Assembly: GCA_039819115.1 (NCBI GenBank)
Contig: JBCBST010000021.1
Location: 1-32,870, forward strand
Length of the DNA: 32,870 nucleotides
Direction: 5' to 3'
DNA from: JBCBST01 sp039819115
GTDB taxonomy: Bacteria > Bacteroidota > Rhodothermia > Balneolales > Balneolaceae
A program made the translations under genes and the position numbers. Shown piece after piece: positions 24,520 through 32,803 of this stretch (positions within the stretch are counted from its first letter, which is position 1; every line of letters starts with the position of its first letter). The notes below the pieces were generated by a model. That model worked only from the letters and a program-made list of their open reading frames with translations. It made no database searches and was not told where the DNA came from.

Positions 24520-25686
24520 TTATACGTGCGGGGCTTTATTCAATTCGTTTAAGTATTGACTGGGAGAACAACCTGTAAATTTCTTGAATACACGATTGAA
24601 CGTTGCTTTACTGTTAAACCCACAGTCCAGAGCGATACCAAGAATCGAAAGATGGGCATTTTGGGGTTCAAGAAGGGCATTCTTTACAGCGTCAACCCGA
24701 AACTCATTCACAAAGTCGTTGAAGTTTTTTCCAGTACCGCTGTTGATATATGATGAAACCTGGTTGGGACTCATATCAACCTGTTCAGCTAAGGAAGCTA
24801 GTGTTAACTGGGAAGAAAGGTATAACCGGTCGTTCTTCATTTTTTCAAGAATTGTATCCAGCTCGGAAGATGATGTGGGGTTGGCACTGGATGGAGTCGA
24901 TTCTGAAATCGTGGGAATAATGCGAAGCTCTTTGAGATCATCTGCTCTGGAAAAATATCCTCTTATCCCGACATAAAATACGGCAAGAGCATTGGCGAAG
25001 AACCACCACCAACGTTGAGTCCAGCTTAAATCAACAAAGAAGTTTCCAATCACGTTAAAATAGATTTGGTTAAACAGAAACAACCCGATGTAAATAAACA
25101 GGAAATTTCGAAGCCAGTTTAACTCTACCGAATACGTGTTAGAGAAAAGCTGAAGAATCTCTTTTCGAAAGTTGAGGTATATGGTTATGCACATTGAATA
25201 GTAGATGAACTGGGAAACCATCCCGATTACAACGCTTATGAGACCGCTTTCCATATAAAATCGTCTATACAACACCCCATTTTGGGAGTCATAGAAACCG
25301 GGCTGTTGGGCATCGTATATCAATACGAAGAGGGCCACCGTTACCTCAACCGTAAACGGCAGGAAATGCCAAAGATGGACTTTTTTAAATGAAAAATAGG
25401 GTTGAGTGAGTGTTTTCAGATAAAAGTAAATAAGAGGCCCGATAACGAAGGCCGTATCGAGCATGAAATAGTTCACCTTTGTATTTCGAAAGGTATCATA
25501 CCATCCCATAAAACCGATTACGTATGTGGTGGTGCGATAGCAGGTTAGCAGAACAATAAAAAACAGGAACAGATCAGAAAGCTTACGTTCTTGTATGTAC
25601 CGTTTGAGAAGAAGTGCGGCAAAAATCAGTCCCTGAAGGATGAGTACAAGCAGTGTAGTACTGTAAAAGTTGTAATCAGGAAACAT
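24520..25686 (-). CDS. Membrane-anchored AraC-family transcription regulator
   Basis: The N-terminal two thirds (about 8-250) contain about seven hydrophobic helices, starting with STTLLVLILQGLIFAALLLK. The C-terminus (about 285-385) is an AraC-type DNA-binding domain with two helix-turn-helix units (SLAEQVDMSPNQVSSYINS and IALDCGFNSKATFNRVFKKF). Such 7TM-AraC proteins sense signals in the membrane and act on nearby genes. It starts 15 bases after the alpha/beta hydrolase stop and may regulate or be co-expressed with that gene. The ligand is unknown. Confidence 0.88.
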   Translation of the reverse strand: MFPDYNFYSTTLLVLILQGLIFAALLLKRYIQERKLSDLFLFFIVLLTCYRTTTYVIGFMGWYDTFRNTKVNYFMLDTAFVIGPLIYFYLKTLTQPYFSFKKVHLWHFLPFTVEVTVALFVLIYDAQQPGFYDSQNGVLYRRFYMESGLISVVIGMVSQFIYYSMCITIYLNFRKEILQLFSNTYSVELNWLRNFLFIYIGLFLFNQIYFNVIGNFFVDLSWTQRWWWFFANALAVFYVGIRGYFSRADDLKELRIIPTISESTPSSANPTSSSELDTILEKMKNDRLYLSSQLTLASLAEQVDMSPNQVSSYINSGTGKNFNDFVNEFRVDAVKNALLEPQNAHLSILGIALDCGFNSKATFNRVFKKFTGCSPSQYLNELNKAPHV

Positions 25687-25701
25687 AAAGGTGTGCCAAT
25701 C

Positions 25702-26640
25702 TTACAGGTGCTGGATAACCCAGTTACGAAATTGGGTCTGAAATTGTTCAGAATATCCGATAGCTGAAAGGTCTCCGTCAAAGCAAGAGGGAACAGGCTG
25801 GAAATTATGGTTAGTGCCGGGTATTACGTTAAGCATTAACCGGTCTGGAACGTTACCATTATAGAGCTCTTCCACTTTATCGATCACCCATTCCGGGTGA
25901 AGATGCCTGCTGTTGTCGGGCAAGAGAAATAGGGTAGGTTGTATAAGTTCTTGGAGATAGATATCGGGGTTGAAGTCCTGGATAACCCGCATTTGTCGCC
26001 ATTTTTTGATCACCGGAAATGTTTTTACCCAATCCTGATGGGAGTTAGCTTTTCGGCGCGCTTTCCGGTGTGAGCGGGTACTGTCCATGCCCTCGCACTG
26101 ATATTGGATAAAGTATTCGCTGATGCGTTGCTGGCGGGTATCCAGCGTGCTTCCGGCAAATGCAATGACTGATTTTACCCAGGTGGGGTTTTTTGAAGCA
26201 ACGATTTGTGCGATGTAAGCACCTTCTCCATGACCAAAAACAGCAATGCGATTCGGGTCAATTTCTCTTCGTGTTCGGAGATAGGCCAGGCCTTCTGCAA
26301 TATCCTCTGCACGATCTTCATAGCTGGCTCGTTGCCATTTACCTTCGGAGTAGTCAATACCCCTGGTATCGATATAGAACATGCCGTAACCCTGGGGAAG
26401 TAGCACGTCTTCCACGTTTCGCTGCAGGAAATCACGATAATCGGTTCGAAAGGACTCAAAGGCATTTTCTCCACCTGTAAATACCAGCATCGGTATAGAA
26501 TCGGTATCAGAAGAAGGGAGTATAACCCGCCCCTGGAGTACATGTTCTCCACTTTTAAACACCACGTTTTCACGAATGATTTGTGCGAAAACTCCCGAAG
26601 TCATTAACAAACCGACAAGCGTGCAGATGATACTTTTCAT
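25702..26640 (-). CDS. Secreted alpha/beta hydrolase-fold protein lacking the nucleophile serine
   Basis: The 312-residue protein has a signal peptide (1-20, ending GVFAQ) and an alpha/beta hydrolase fold: strand MLVFTGGENAFESF (51-64), RIAVFGHGEGAYIAQIV (131-147) and C-terminal IPGTNHNFQP, which carries a probable catalytic histidine. The nucleophile elbow in relatives is GHSxG; here it is G-H-G138-E-G, with glycine in the serine position. It is therefore either inactive or a non-hydrolytic binding or chaperone protein. The adjoining 7TM AraC gene could respond to it. It starts 41 bases after the DinB gene end. Confidence 0.82.
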   Translation of the reverse strand: MKSIICTLVGLLMTSGVFAQIIRENVVFKSGEHVLQGRVILPSSDTDSIPMLVFTGGENAFESFRTDYRDFLQRNVEDVLLPQGYGMFYIDTRGIDYSEGKWQRASYEDRAEDIAEGLAYLRTRREIDPNRIAVFGHGEGAYIAQIVASKNPTWVKSVIAFAGSTLDTRQQRISEYFIQYQCEGMDSTRSHRKARRKANSHQDWVKTFPVIKKWRQMRVIQDFNPDIYLQELIQPTLFLLPDNSRHLHPEWVIDKVEELYNGNVPDRLMLNVIPGTNHNFQPVPSCFDGDLSAIGYSEQFQTQFRNWVIQHL

Positions 26641-26681
26641 TCGACCATTTTATTAGGGTTTGAACGTACTCCTTTTTTCTC

Positions 26682-27194
26682 TTATTTGGAAACCAACTCC
26701 TTTAGTTCATCCAATTGGTGCAGGTGTCGGTTGGCATGCAATACGTTAAAATAGAGCCATTCTTTTCTGGTCATAAAACCAAACACAGGGTGATTGTACC
26801 TTGTGCATAATTCATCAAGGTTTTGTTGGGCGGCGAGTTCCAGTAGTCGTTCTCTGGATTCAGTGAACTTGATCAGCAATTCTTCTTTCTCCAGGTGTTT
26901 ACCGGAAGGCAGAATCGGGCCAGAAGCTTCTACTTTGGTTTCACGATCTGCACACCATCGTTCCAGATCTCCAAACTTAGCGTCGGATTCCCGGTCAGAT
27001 AATGCCTCTGTAGCCCCATTAAACAGGCGGGAGGTGCCGAATTCCGCGCGATATACGTGTTCTGTTATCTGGGCAGCACTCCAGATCTGAGCGTTGGGTT
27101 GGGCATGAAACCGGGAGGCCGGAAAAGAGCGAACCGCGTCGGTGAAGACCTGAGTATTAGACTTAAATAGCGTGAAGAGTTCTTGATTATTCAT
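26682..27194 (-). CDS. DinB-like four-helix metal-binding protein
   Basis: The 170-residue protein fits the DinB/YfiT-like superfamily of four-helix bundles that bind a divalent metal through three histidines. The visible ligands are H46 in ITEHVYR, H153 and H157 in LHANRHLHQ. Many members are thiol transferases or have no known substrate, so activity is not assigned. It begins 25 bases after the terminator of the cytochrome peroxidase gene, so it should have its own promoter in that short gap. Confidence 0.85.
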   Translation of the reverse strand: MNNQELFTLFKSNTQVFTDAVRSFPASRFHAQPNAQIWSAAQITEHVYRAEFGTSRLFNGATEALSDRESDAKFGDLERWCADRETKVEASGPILPSGKHLEKEELLIKFTESRERLLELAAQQNLDELCTRYNHPVFGFMTRKEWLYFNVLHANRHLHQLDELKELVSK

Positions 27195-27218
27195 TCCTTG
27201 TACAATGTATTTTCAACT

Positions 27219-27253
27219 AAAAATAGGCTCTCGTTCTTCCAAACGAAAGCCTA
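27219..27253 (-). terminator. Intrinsic terminator of the cytochrome c peroxidase gene
   Basis: On the minus strand TAGGCTTTCGTT pairs with AACGAGAGCCTA (12 bp, one G-T pair, 6-nt loop), followed by five Ts. It lies 41 bases after the peroxidase stop. Confidence 0.9.
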
Positions 27254-27294
27254 CTAGATAGCTACTTATTGTCTCTTTCAGGGTTAGTTGTTCG

Positions 27295-28446
27295 CTAATT
27301 GTTAATAAAAGGGTTTGAGTATTTGGGATCAGAGCTTAAGCCGATATCAGTGAGCGTTTTCATAAAAAGCACCAATGCTTCTTTTTCCTGCTCGGTCAGG
27401 TTTAACTGGCGCGGCTGTCCGTTAACGCGAAGCCTGTTATCCAGATCCGGGCTGTTCTGAACACCAGAGTTATAATGTTCCACCACTTCTTCCAGGGTTG
27501 CAAACCGACCGTCGTGCATATAAGGCGCCGTATGTTCAATATTCCTCATGGAGCCTGTTTTAAACTCTCCATTGTCATTATTGTTACCGGAAACACCACC
27601 CACTCCAAAGTCGGTTAACATTGCATCTAACCCGTTGTTTCGGGCCCGGTCTCCAACAAATACATCGCCGACATGGCAATTTGAACATTGAGTTTCCGGT
27701 GAAAAGAACAATCGTTTTCCCAGATTCTCCAGTTCGGTAAAGTTTGGGAAATCATCATTCGGGCGATTTACAAGAGCCCTGCCTTCGTCATACTTCGACT
27801 GATAGGATACAATAGAACGCACAAACTGGGATAATGCCCTTGAAATACGATCGGTTGTAATCTCATCGTCTCCAAATGCCTGTGTAAACAACACCGGGTA
27901 ATACGATTGATTGGAAACCCGCGCCACAAGTTCTTCCAGGGAGAGGCCCATCTCTACCGGATCTTGTATGGGTAACAACACTTGTTCTTCAAGTGACTCC
28001 GCGCGTTCATCCCAGAAGAAATGTCCGCTTTCATAATATCTGGCATTGCTAAGCCCCATGGAGTTACGCCCTGTTTCTCCTCCTTCGAATCCTACACTCA
28101 AAGTGATCTGATCAGAAAAGCCTTCGTTTTGCTTGTGGCAGGAGGCACAGGAAAGGGTGTTATTGGCCGAAAGTTGGGTATCGTAGAACAAGACCCGGCC
28201 AAGCGTTGCACCCCAATCGGTAACCGGATTTCCGGCAGGTGTATGGTCTAAATCTGCATTTATGCCTATTGTGAAATAATCGGGCAGATCAGGGTTGGAG
28301 TAGTTAAAAGGCTCTTCCGAAATATTGAGGTAATCCGATAACTGGCTTAAGGATTGATCGGCTGATTCGTCCGTAGCGTTTTGTTCAGCTTCCGAACAAC
28401 TGAAGCCAAAAGCACTCAATAAGAGTAGGTATAAGTAGTTTTTCAT
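27295..28446 (-). CDS. Di-heme cytochrome c peroxidase-family lipoprotein
   Basis: The 383-residue protein has a lipoprotein signal peptide (lipobox GFSC, C17), suggesting a periplasmic, lipid-anchored enzyme. Two haem c sites are present: C100-A-S-C103-H104 and C254-S-N-C257-H258. The pattern and the later YMHDGRFATLEEVVEHYNSG stretch (about 320-340) are typical of the CcpA/MauG superfamily, which reduces hydrogen peroxide or oxidises protein substrates. Plain peroxidase and MauG-like roles cannot be separated here. It stands alone, with a strong terminator downstream. Confidence 0.93.
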   Translation of the reverse strand: MKNYLYLLLLSAFGFSCSEAEQNATDESADQSLSQLSDYLNISEEPFNYSNPDLPDYFTIGINADLDHTPAGNPVTDWGATLGRVLFYDTQLSANNTLSCASCHKQNEGFSDQITLSVGFEGGETGRNSMGLSNARYYESGHFFWDERAESLEEQVLLPIQDPVEMGLSLEELVARVSNQSYYPVLFTQAFGDDEITTDRISRALSQFVRSIVSYQSKYDEGRALVNRPNDDFPNFTELENLGKRLFFSPETQCSNCHVGDVFVGDRARNNGLDAMLTDFGVGGVSGNNNDNGEFKTGSMRNIEHTAPYMHDGRFATLEEVVEHYNSGVQNSPDLDNRLRVNGQPRQLNLTEQEKEALVLFMKTLTDIGLSSDPKYSNPFINN

Positions 28447-28563
28447 AAGTAATCCGTTGAACCATAATTACTTACTTACACTTCTGAAATTGAATACCCC
28501 TAAATAAAGTCAGATGTTTTTTTCAGCAATGCCAATCACATCCTGCCCGATTCCTGATATGCT

Positions 28564-29766
28564 TTAGCCTTTTGGCGTAAACGCCTGAATGCCTGTAATT
28601 TCTCTTCCCAGGATAAGACCGTGAATATCGTAGGTGCCTTCATAGGTATTGACCGACTCCAGGTTTACCATATGATGAATAATCCTGTAATCACCCGTTA
28701 TGCCATTTCCTCCGTGCATATCGCGCGAAACGCGGGCTATTTCCAGGGCTTTCCCACAGTTATTGCGTTTAGCGAGGGAAGTCATGGATGGATGGTCTCT
28801 TCCCTCATCTTTGAGTTTGCCAAGTCGCAAAGCCAGCATCTGCATGGCCGTGATATCGGTTAGCATATTGGCAAGCTTGGTTTGGATTAATTGATTGGCC
28901 GCCAGGGGGTGGCCAAACTGCTTACGATCGAGCACATACTGTCTGGCTCGCTGGTAACAAAACTCAGCTGCACCGATGGTACCCCATGCGATACCATAAC
29001 GGGCACTATTCAGGCACATAAACGGACCTTTAAGTCCGCGGATATCAGGGAATACATTTTCTTCGGGAATAAAAACATCCTCAAAAACCAGTTCACCAGT
29101 TGAGGAAGCCCGAAGGGACATTTTATATTTGGTAACCGGCGCAGAAAACCCCTTCATGCCTTTTTCTACCAGGAATCCCCGGATTACGCCTTCCGCATCA
29201 GGCGTTTCTTTTGCTTTTGCCCATACCACAGCAATATCGGCAATAGGGGAATTGGTAATCCACATTTTAGCACCGTTTAACCGCCAGCCACCCTCGGTTT
29301 TTATAGCCGTTGTGACCATCCCTCCGGGATCGGAGCCATGATCGGGTTCGGTAAGTCCAAAACAACCAATGAGCTCACCGGAGGCCAGTTTAGGAAGAAA
29401 GCGTTGCTTCTGTTCTTCTGTCCCAAAAACAGAGATGGGATACATCACCAATGATGACTGTACACTCATAAACGAACGATATCCTGAATCTACCCGCTCC
29501 ACTTCCCGGGCAATGAGCCCGTAGGCCGTATAACTGGCATCCGATCCACCATATTCGGTTGGGATGGTAACACCTAGCAAACCCATTTCGCCCATTTCAT
29601 GGGCTATGCTTCGGTCAAAATATTCTTCCGTATTCCCCTTCAATGCCCTTGGCTCCAGCTTACTTTGAGCGTAATCGCGGGCGGTTTCCATGATCAAACG
29701 ATCTTCTTCGTTTAACTCAGATTCAAAAAGAAAGGCGTCGTCAATATTGAATAGGTTTTTGGGCAT
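28564..29766 (-). CDS. gcdH: Glutaryl-CoA dehydrogenase-like acyl-CoA dehydrogenase
   Basis: The enzyme oxidises and decarboxylates glutaryl-CoA to crotonyl-CoA in lysine/tryptophan breakdown; it uses FAD and is cytoplasmic. Family marks are very close to known GcdH: VERVDSGYRSFMSVQSSLVM, GLTEPDHGSDPGGM, LDRKQFG, and VNTYEGTYDIHGLILGR with catalytic glutamate E376. The start MPKNLF at 29766 gives 400 residues, the usual length. A longer reading to 29853 is rejected because it runs through the terminator of the upstream gene. A CG-centred motif sits just upstream of this start. A substrate other than glutaryl-CoA is possible but less likely. Confidence 0.92.
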   Translation of the reverse strand: MPKNLFNIDDAFLFESELNEEDRLIMETARDYAQSKLEPRALKGNTEEYFDRSIAHEMGEMGLLGVTIPTEYGGSDASYTAYGLIAREVERVDSGYRSFMSVQSSLVMYPISVFGTEEQKQRFLPKLASGELIGCFGLTEPDHGSDPGGMVTTAIKTEGGWRLNGAKMWITNSPIADIAVVWAKAKETPDAEGVIRGFLVEKGMKGFSAPVTKYKMSLRASSTGELVFEDVFIPEENVFPDIRGLKGPFMCLNSARYGIAWGTIGAAEFCYQRARQYVLDRKQFGHPLAANQLIQTKLANMLTDITAMQMLALRLGKLKDEGRDHPSMTSLAKRNNCGKALEIARVSRDMHGGNGITGDYRIIHHMVNLESVNTYEGTYDIHGLILGREITGIQAFTPKG

Positions 29767-29772
29767 GATGAT

Positions 29773-29789
29773 ATGTGCTTCGCTTACAT
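29773..29789 (-). promoter_or_regulatory. CG-centred operator-like motif upstream of gcdH
   Basis: The minus-strand sequence ATGTAAGCGAAGCACAT matches the LacI/CcpA-type consensus with one mismatch in its first 15 bases and shares ATGTAAGCG with the site before the thiolase. Its outer ATGT/ACAT arms form an inverted repeat. It lies 7-23 bases before the ATG, close enough to cover a transcription start or ribosome site. Confidence 0.4.
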
Positions 29790-29806
29790 AGGGTGGGGTA
29801 TAGTAC

Positions 29807-29843
29807 AAAAAAAGCCGTCCTGCCAAAAGAGAAGAACGGCTTT
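29807..29843 (-). terminator. Intrinsic terminator of the short-chain acyl-CoA dehydrogenase gene
   Basis: AAAGCCGTTCT pairs with AGGACGGCTTT on the minus strand (11 bp, one G-T pair, 11-nt loop), followed by a run of seven Ts. It lies about 20 bases after the upstream gene's stop, and means gcdH has its own promoter in the 40 bases between it and the ATG. Confidence 0.88.
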
Positions 29844-29863
29844 GAATGATCAATGAAAAAGGA

Positions 29864-31036
29864 TTAAACCACGCCTTTTTTCAACTCGCGTGCTATAATC
29901 AATCGTTGGACTTCTGAAGTTCCTTCACCAATGGTCATGAGTTTGGAATCGCGTAAAAAACGTTCTACATGATACTCTTTCGTGTAGCCATACCCTCCGT
30001 GAATCTGTATAGCTTCCAATGCAGCCCGTACCGAAAGTTCAGAGGCAAAAAGCTTTGCCATCGAAGCTTCTTTCGTGAATGGACGTCCGTGATCTTTCAG
30101 CCAACCGGCGCGAAGTACTAACAAGCGGGCAGCATCAATCTCGGTGGCCATGTCTACCATTTTGCCTTCCATATACTGGAAGTTGCCGATCGCAGTACCG
30201 AACTGCTTGCGTTCCATCGAATATTTTACGGATTCTTCCAGGGCACCACGGGCAATACCAACAGAAAGACCGGCGATTCCAACACGACCGCCGTCCAGTA
30301 CTTTCATGGTATCGATAAAGCCCATGCCCTCGTTGCCAAGCAGGTTTTCGGCTGGTACAATTACATTTTCGAATACCACTTCGGTCGTGTCGGAGGAATT
30401 CATGCCCAGCTTGTGCATGCCTGGTCCGGGTTGTACACCATCCCATTCCCGCTCTACGATAAAGGCACTGATGCCTTTAGTTCCTTTTGAGGGGTCTGTT
30501 TTGGCAAGAACCACGTATACGTCGCCAACAGAGCCTTGAGTAATGAAGATTTTAGCGCCATTTAATACGTAATGGTCGCCTTCTTTGATGGCCGTGGTTT
30601 TCATGCCTGAGGCATCGCTACCGGAACCTGGTTCTGTGAGACACCAGGCGGCCAATTTCTCAGCAGCACATAGTTCCGGCATGTACTTCATTTTCTGGTA
30701 ATCGGTGCCAGCAAGGGCTATATGACCGGTTCCTAATGAGGTATGCGAGGCCACGGTAAGGGCAAGGGAAGCATCCCAGCGTGCAATTTCTTCTAAAGCC
30801 AGGCAAAAACTGATGGTATCTGCACCACCACCACCAAATCGCTCTTCATGATAAATACCCATCATACCCATTTCACCCAGCTGGCGCACCAAATCCATTG
30901 GAAATTGTTTGGATTGGTCACGCTCCATAACGGTAGGCGCAACATTTCGCTCTACGAATTCTTTAACGCTGTCGCGTATAATCTTTTGGTCTTCAGTGAG
31001 TTCGAACGATAATGCTTGTTCTAATACGGCATCCAT
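29864..31036 (-). CDS. Short-chain acyl-CoA dehydrogenase
   Basis: This FAD-dependent enzyme introduces a double bond into short acyl-CoA in the cytoplasm. The 390-residue length is standard. Features are CLTEPGSGSDASGM (FAD/substrate binding), ERKQFGTAI, QIHGGYGYTKEYHVERFLRD and IGEGTSEVQRLI with the catalytic base E371. The sequence is close to butyryl-CoA dehydrogenase-type enzymes but the exact chain length is not certain. A perfect CG-centred operator-like site precedes it, and a strong terminator follows, so it is a single-gene unit. Confidence 0.94.
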   Translation of the reverse strand: MDAVLEQALSFELTEDQKIIRDSVKEFVERNVAPTVMERDQSKQFPMDLVRQLGEMGMMGIYHEERFGGGGADTISFCLALEEIARWDASLALTVASHTSLGTGHIALAGTDYQKMKYMPELCAAEKLAAWCLTEPGSGSDASGMKTTAIKEGDHYVLNGAKIFITQGSVGDVYVVLAKTDPSKGTKGISAFIVEREWDGVQPGPGMHKLGMNSSDTTEVVFENVIVPAENLLGNEGMGFIDTMKVLDGGRVGIAGLSVGIARGALEESVKYSMERKQFGTAIGNFQYMEGKMVDMATEIDAARLLVLRAGWLKDHGRPFTKEASMAKLFASELSVRAALEAIQIHGGYGYTKEYHVERFLRDSKLMTIGEGTSEVQRLIIARELKKGVV

Positions 31037-31060
31037 AGCGAATAGTCTTGATTATGTTAT

Positions 31061-31075
31061 TTGGAAACGCTTCCA
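31061..31075. promoter_or_regulatory. Perfect LacI/CcpA-type operator-like palindrome upstream of acyl-CoA dehydrogenase
   Basis: TTGGAAACGCTTCCA fits the consensus WTGNAANCGNWNNCW at every fixed position and is an almost perfect palindrome around the central CG. It lies 25-39 bases before the ATG at 31036, in a 102-base gap. Sites of this kind bind LacI-family repressors; none is encoded here. Confidence 0.55.
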
Positions 31076-31138
31076 TGATAACGCATTATCGGGAGAAATT
31101 CGTGTGGAGTGGTGTTAAATTTTCGGAAGAAAAGCCGT

Positions 31139-32803
31139 TTAGCTTTCTGTTGCCAGGTACTCGTGCACGTATTTAATGCTCATGGCACCTTCCCCAACGG
31201 CCGATGCAACCCTGTTCATTGCTCCCGCCCGTACATCACCGGCGGCAAACACTCCGGGTTCACATGTTTCGAGTAAGTAGGGGGTTCGATCCAGTTTCCA
31301 AATGCCTTTAAACTCGTCGTATTTCTGCAAGTCCCGCCCGGTTTCAATAAAACCACGGGTGTCTTTGATCACATCATTCCGAACCCAATCGGTAAACGGT
31401 CGCGCTCCTATAAATATAAATAACCCATCGGCCTCTACCTCTCTCAGGCTCTCGTCCCGGTTGTCTCTTATCACCAGATGTTCCAGTCTCTCTCCCCCTT
31501 TTGCTTCATTAATCTCCATATATCCACACACCGAAATATTATCGGTACCATCAATCTGATCAATCAGATATTGGGACATACTGGAGGATAAATCGGGTTT
31601 ACGTATCAGGATATACACTTTCTCGGCAAATTGAGATAAGTGCATAGCGGCTTGTCCGGCAGAATTACCACCTCCAACCACATACACCTGTTTTCCTTTA
31701 AACGCATGTGCTTCGGTCATCGCGGCGCCATAATAAATGCCGGCTCCACTGTAATCGGCAATACCCGGGCATTCCAACATGCGATAGTTCACACCCGTGG
31801 TGATAACAACCGCCTTTGCTGTAACCTCAGACCCGTCGGTTAATTCTATGGTTTTATAGGGATGGTTCACTTCAATCCCTTTCACCTCAGCCGGGGATAA
31901 AAACTCGGTTCCAAATCGGGTAGCCTGCGTAATCGCGCGGCGGGCTAAATCTGATCCGCTGAGGCCTTTAGGGAAACCCAGGTAATTTTCTATGCGTGAA
32001 CTGGTTCCGGCTTGTCCGCCAGGTGCACGTTTTTCGATCAGTAGAGTGTTCAATCCCTCTGAGGCTCCATATACGGCGGCGGCCAGTCCTGCCGGACCAG
32101 CTCCGATAATCGCAACATCATATACTGTATTTGACACCGTAGGAGCTTTTCCGAGCTTAGAAGCAATTTGAACAGGTGTTGGATCACAGAGGTATTCATT
32201 ATCCTCGAACAGCACAACCGGTAGCTGTTTATGCTGTATGTTAAAATCGTGGAGTACTTCCTGACCTTTATCCGATTGTTCGATATCCATCCACTGGTAG
32301 GGAATCAGGTTTCCCGACAAATAATCTTTAATTAAATGGGATTTACGAGAATATTGATATCCCAATACCCGGATTCCATCAAATTCGGGTCGGTAATTAG
32401 CTTGCCACTCGGCAAGCAAGTCGTCGAGTACCGGGTAGAGTTTTTCCTCAGGTGGATCCCACGGCTTGAGTAGGTAATAGTCGAGCTGTACATCGTTAAT
32501 GGCCTTAATCGCTGCCGTTGTATCGGAATACGCCGTTAGCAACACCCGTTTTGCATTGGGATAAATCTCCTTAGCCTGTTCCAGAAATTCTACCCCAATC
32601 ATTTCGGGCATTCTCTGGTCACTTACAAATAAAGCGACGGTTTCCCCTTTTTTCTTGAGTTCCGGAAGGGTTTCGAGGGCTTCTTTTGGAGAGGTGGTGC
32701 TCAGAATCCGGTATTCTGAACGATACTCTGAACGTAAATCTCTTGAAACGGCACGAATTACCTGCGGATCATCGTCAATAGCAAAAATAATAGGTTTCTT
32801 CAT
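31139..32803 (-). CDS. Fused response regulator / glutaredoxin-like / thioredoxin reductase-like flavoprotein without redox cysteines
   Basis: The 554-residue soluble protein has three parts. Residues 1-130 are a receiver domain: D10-D12 acid cluster, phospho-acceptor D62 in SDQRMPEM, T90 and K113. Residues about 143-222 look like a glutaredoxin/thioredoxin fold (IPYQWMDIEQSD, LPVVLFEDNEYLCDPT), but the usual CxxC place near S153-S155 has no cysteine. Residues about 227-550 form a thioredoxin-reductase-type flavoprotein: FAD motif GAGPAGLAAAVYGASEG, NAD(P) motif GGGNSAGQAA, and AAGDVRAG near the end. At the CATC position it has G359-A-A-M362, so the redox disulphide is also missing. The architecture is a known fused response regulator/thioredoxin-reductase annotation. 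Partner kinase and electron acceptor are unknown. Confidence 0.9.
   Translation of the reverse strand: MKKPIIFAIDDDPQVIRAVSRDLRSEYRSEYRILSTTSPKEALETLPELKKKGETVALFVSDQRMPEMIGVEFLEQAKEIYPNAKRVLLTAYSDTTAAIKAINDVQLDYYLLKPWDPPEEKLYPVLDDLLAEWQANYRPEFDGIRVLGYQYSRKSHLIKDYLSGNLIPYQWMDIEQSDKGQEVLHDFNIQHKQLPVVLFEDNEYLCDPTPVQIASKLGKAPTVSNTVYDVAIIGAGPAGLAAAVYGASEGLNTLLIEKRAPGGQAGTSSRIENYLGFPKGLSGSDLARRAITQATRFGTEFLSPAEVKGIEVNHPYKTIELTDGSEVTAKAVVITTGVNYRMLECPGIADYSGAGIYYGAAMTEAHAFKGKQVYVVGGGNSAGQAAMHLSQFAEKVYILIRKPDLSSSMSQYLIDQIDGTDNISVCGYMEINEAKGGERLEHLVIRDNRDESLREVEADGLFIFIGARPFTDWVRNDVIKDTRGFIETGRDLQKYDEFKGIWKLDRTPYLLETCEPGVFAAGDVRAGAMNRVASAVGEGAMSIKYVHEYLATES

Noticed and set aside
25702..26640. Frameshift or misread behind the missing serine of the alpha/beta hydrolase
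   Set aside because: The frame is continuous through the elbow and both flanking glycines and the histidine are intact; only a base-level error at one codon remains possible.
29767..29853. 29-codon N-terminal extension of the gcdH-like gene
   Set aside because: It would run through the upstream gene's terminator hairpin, and the family N-terminus aligns with MPKNLF at 29766.
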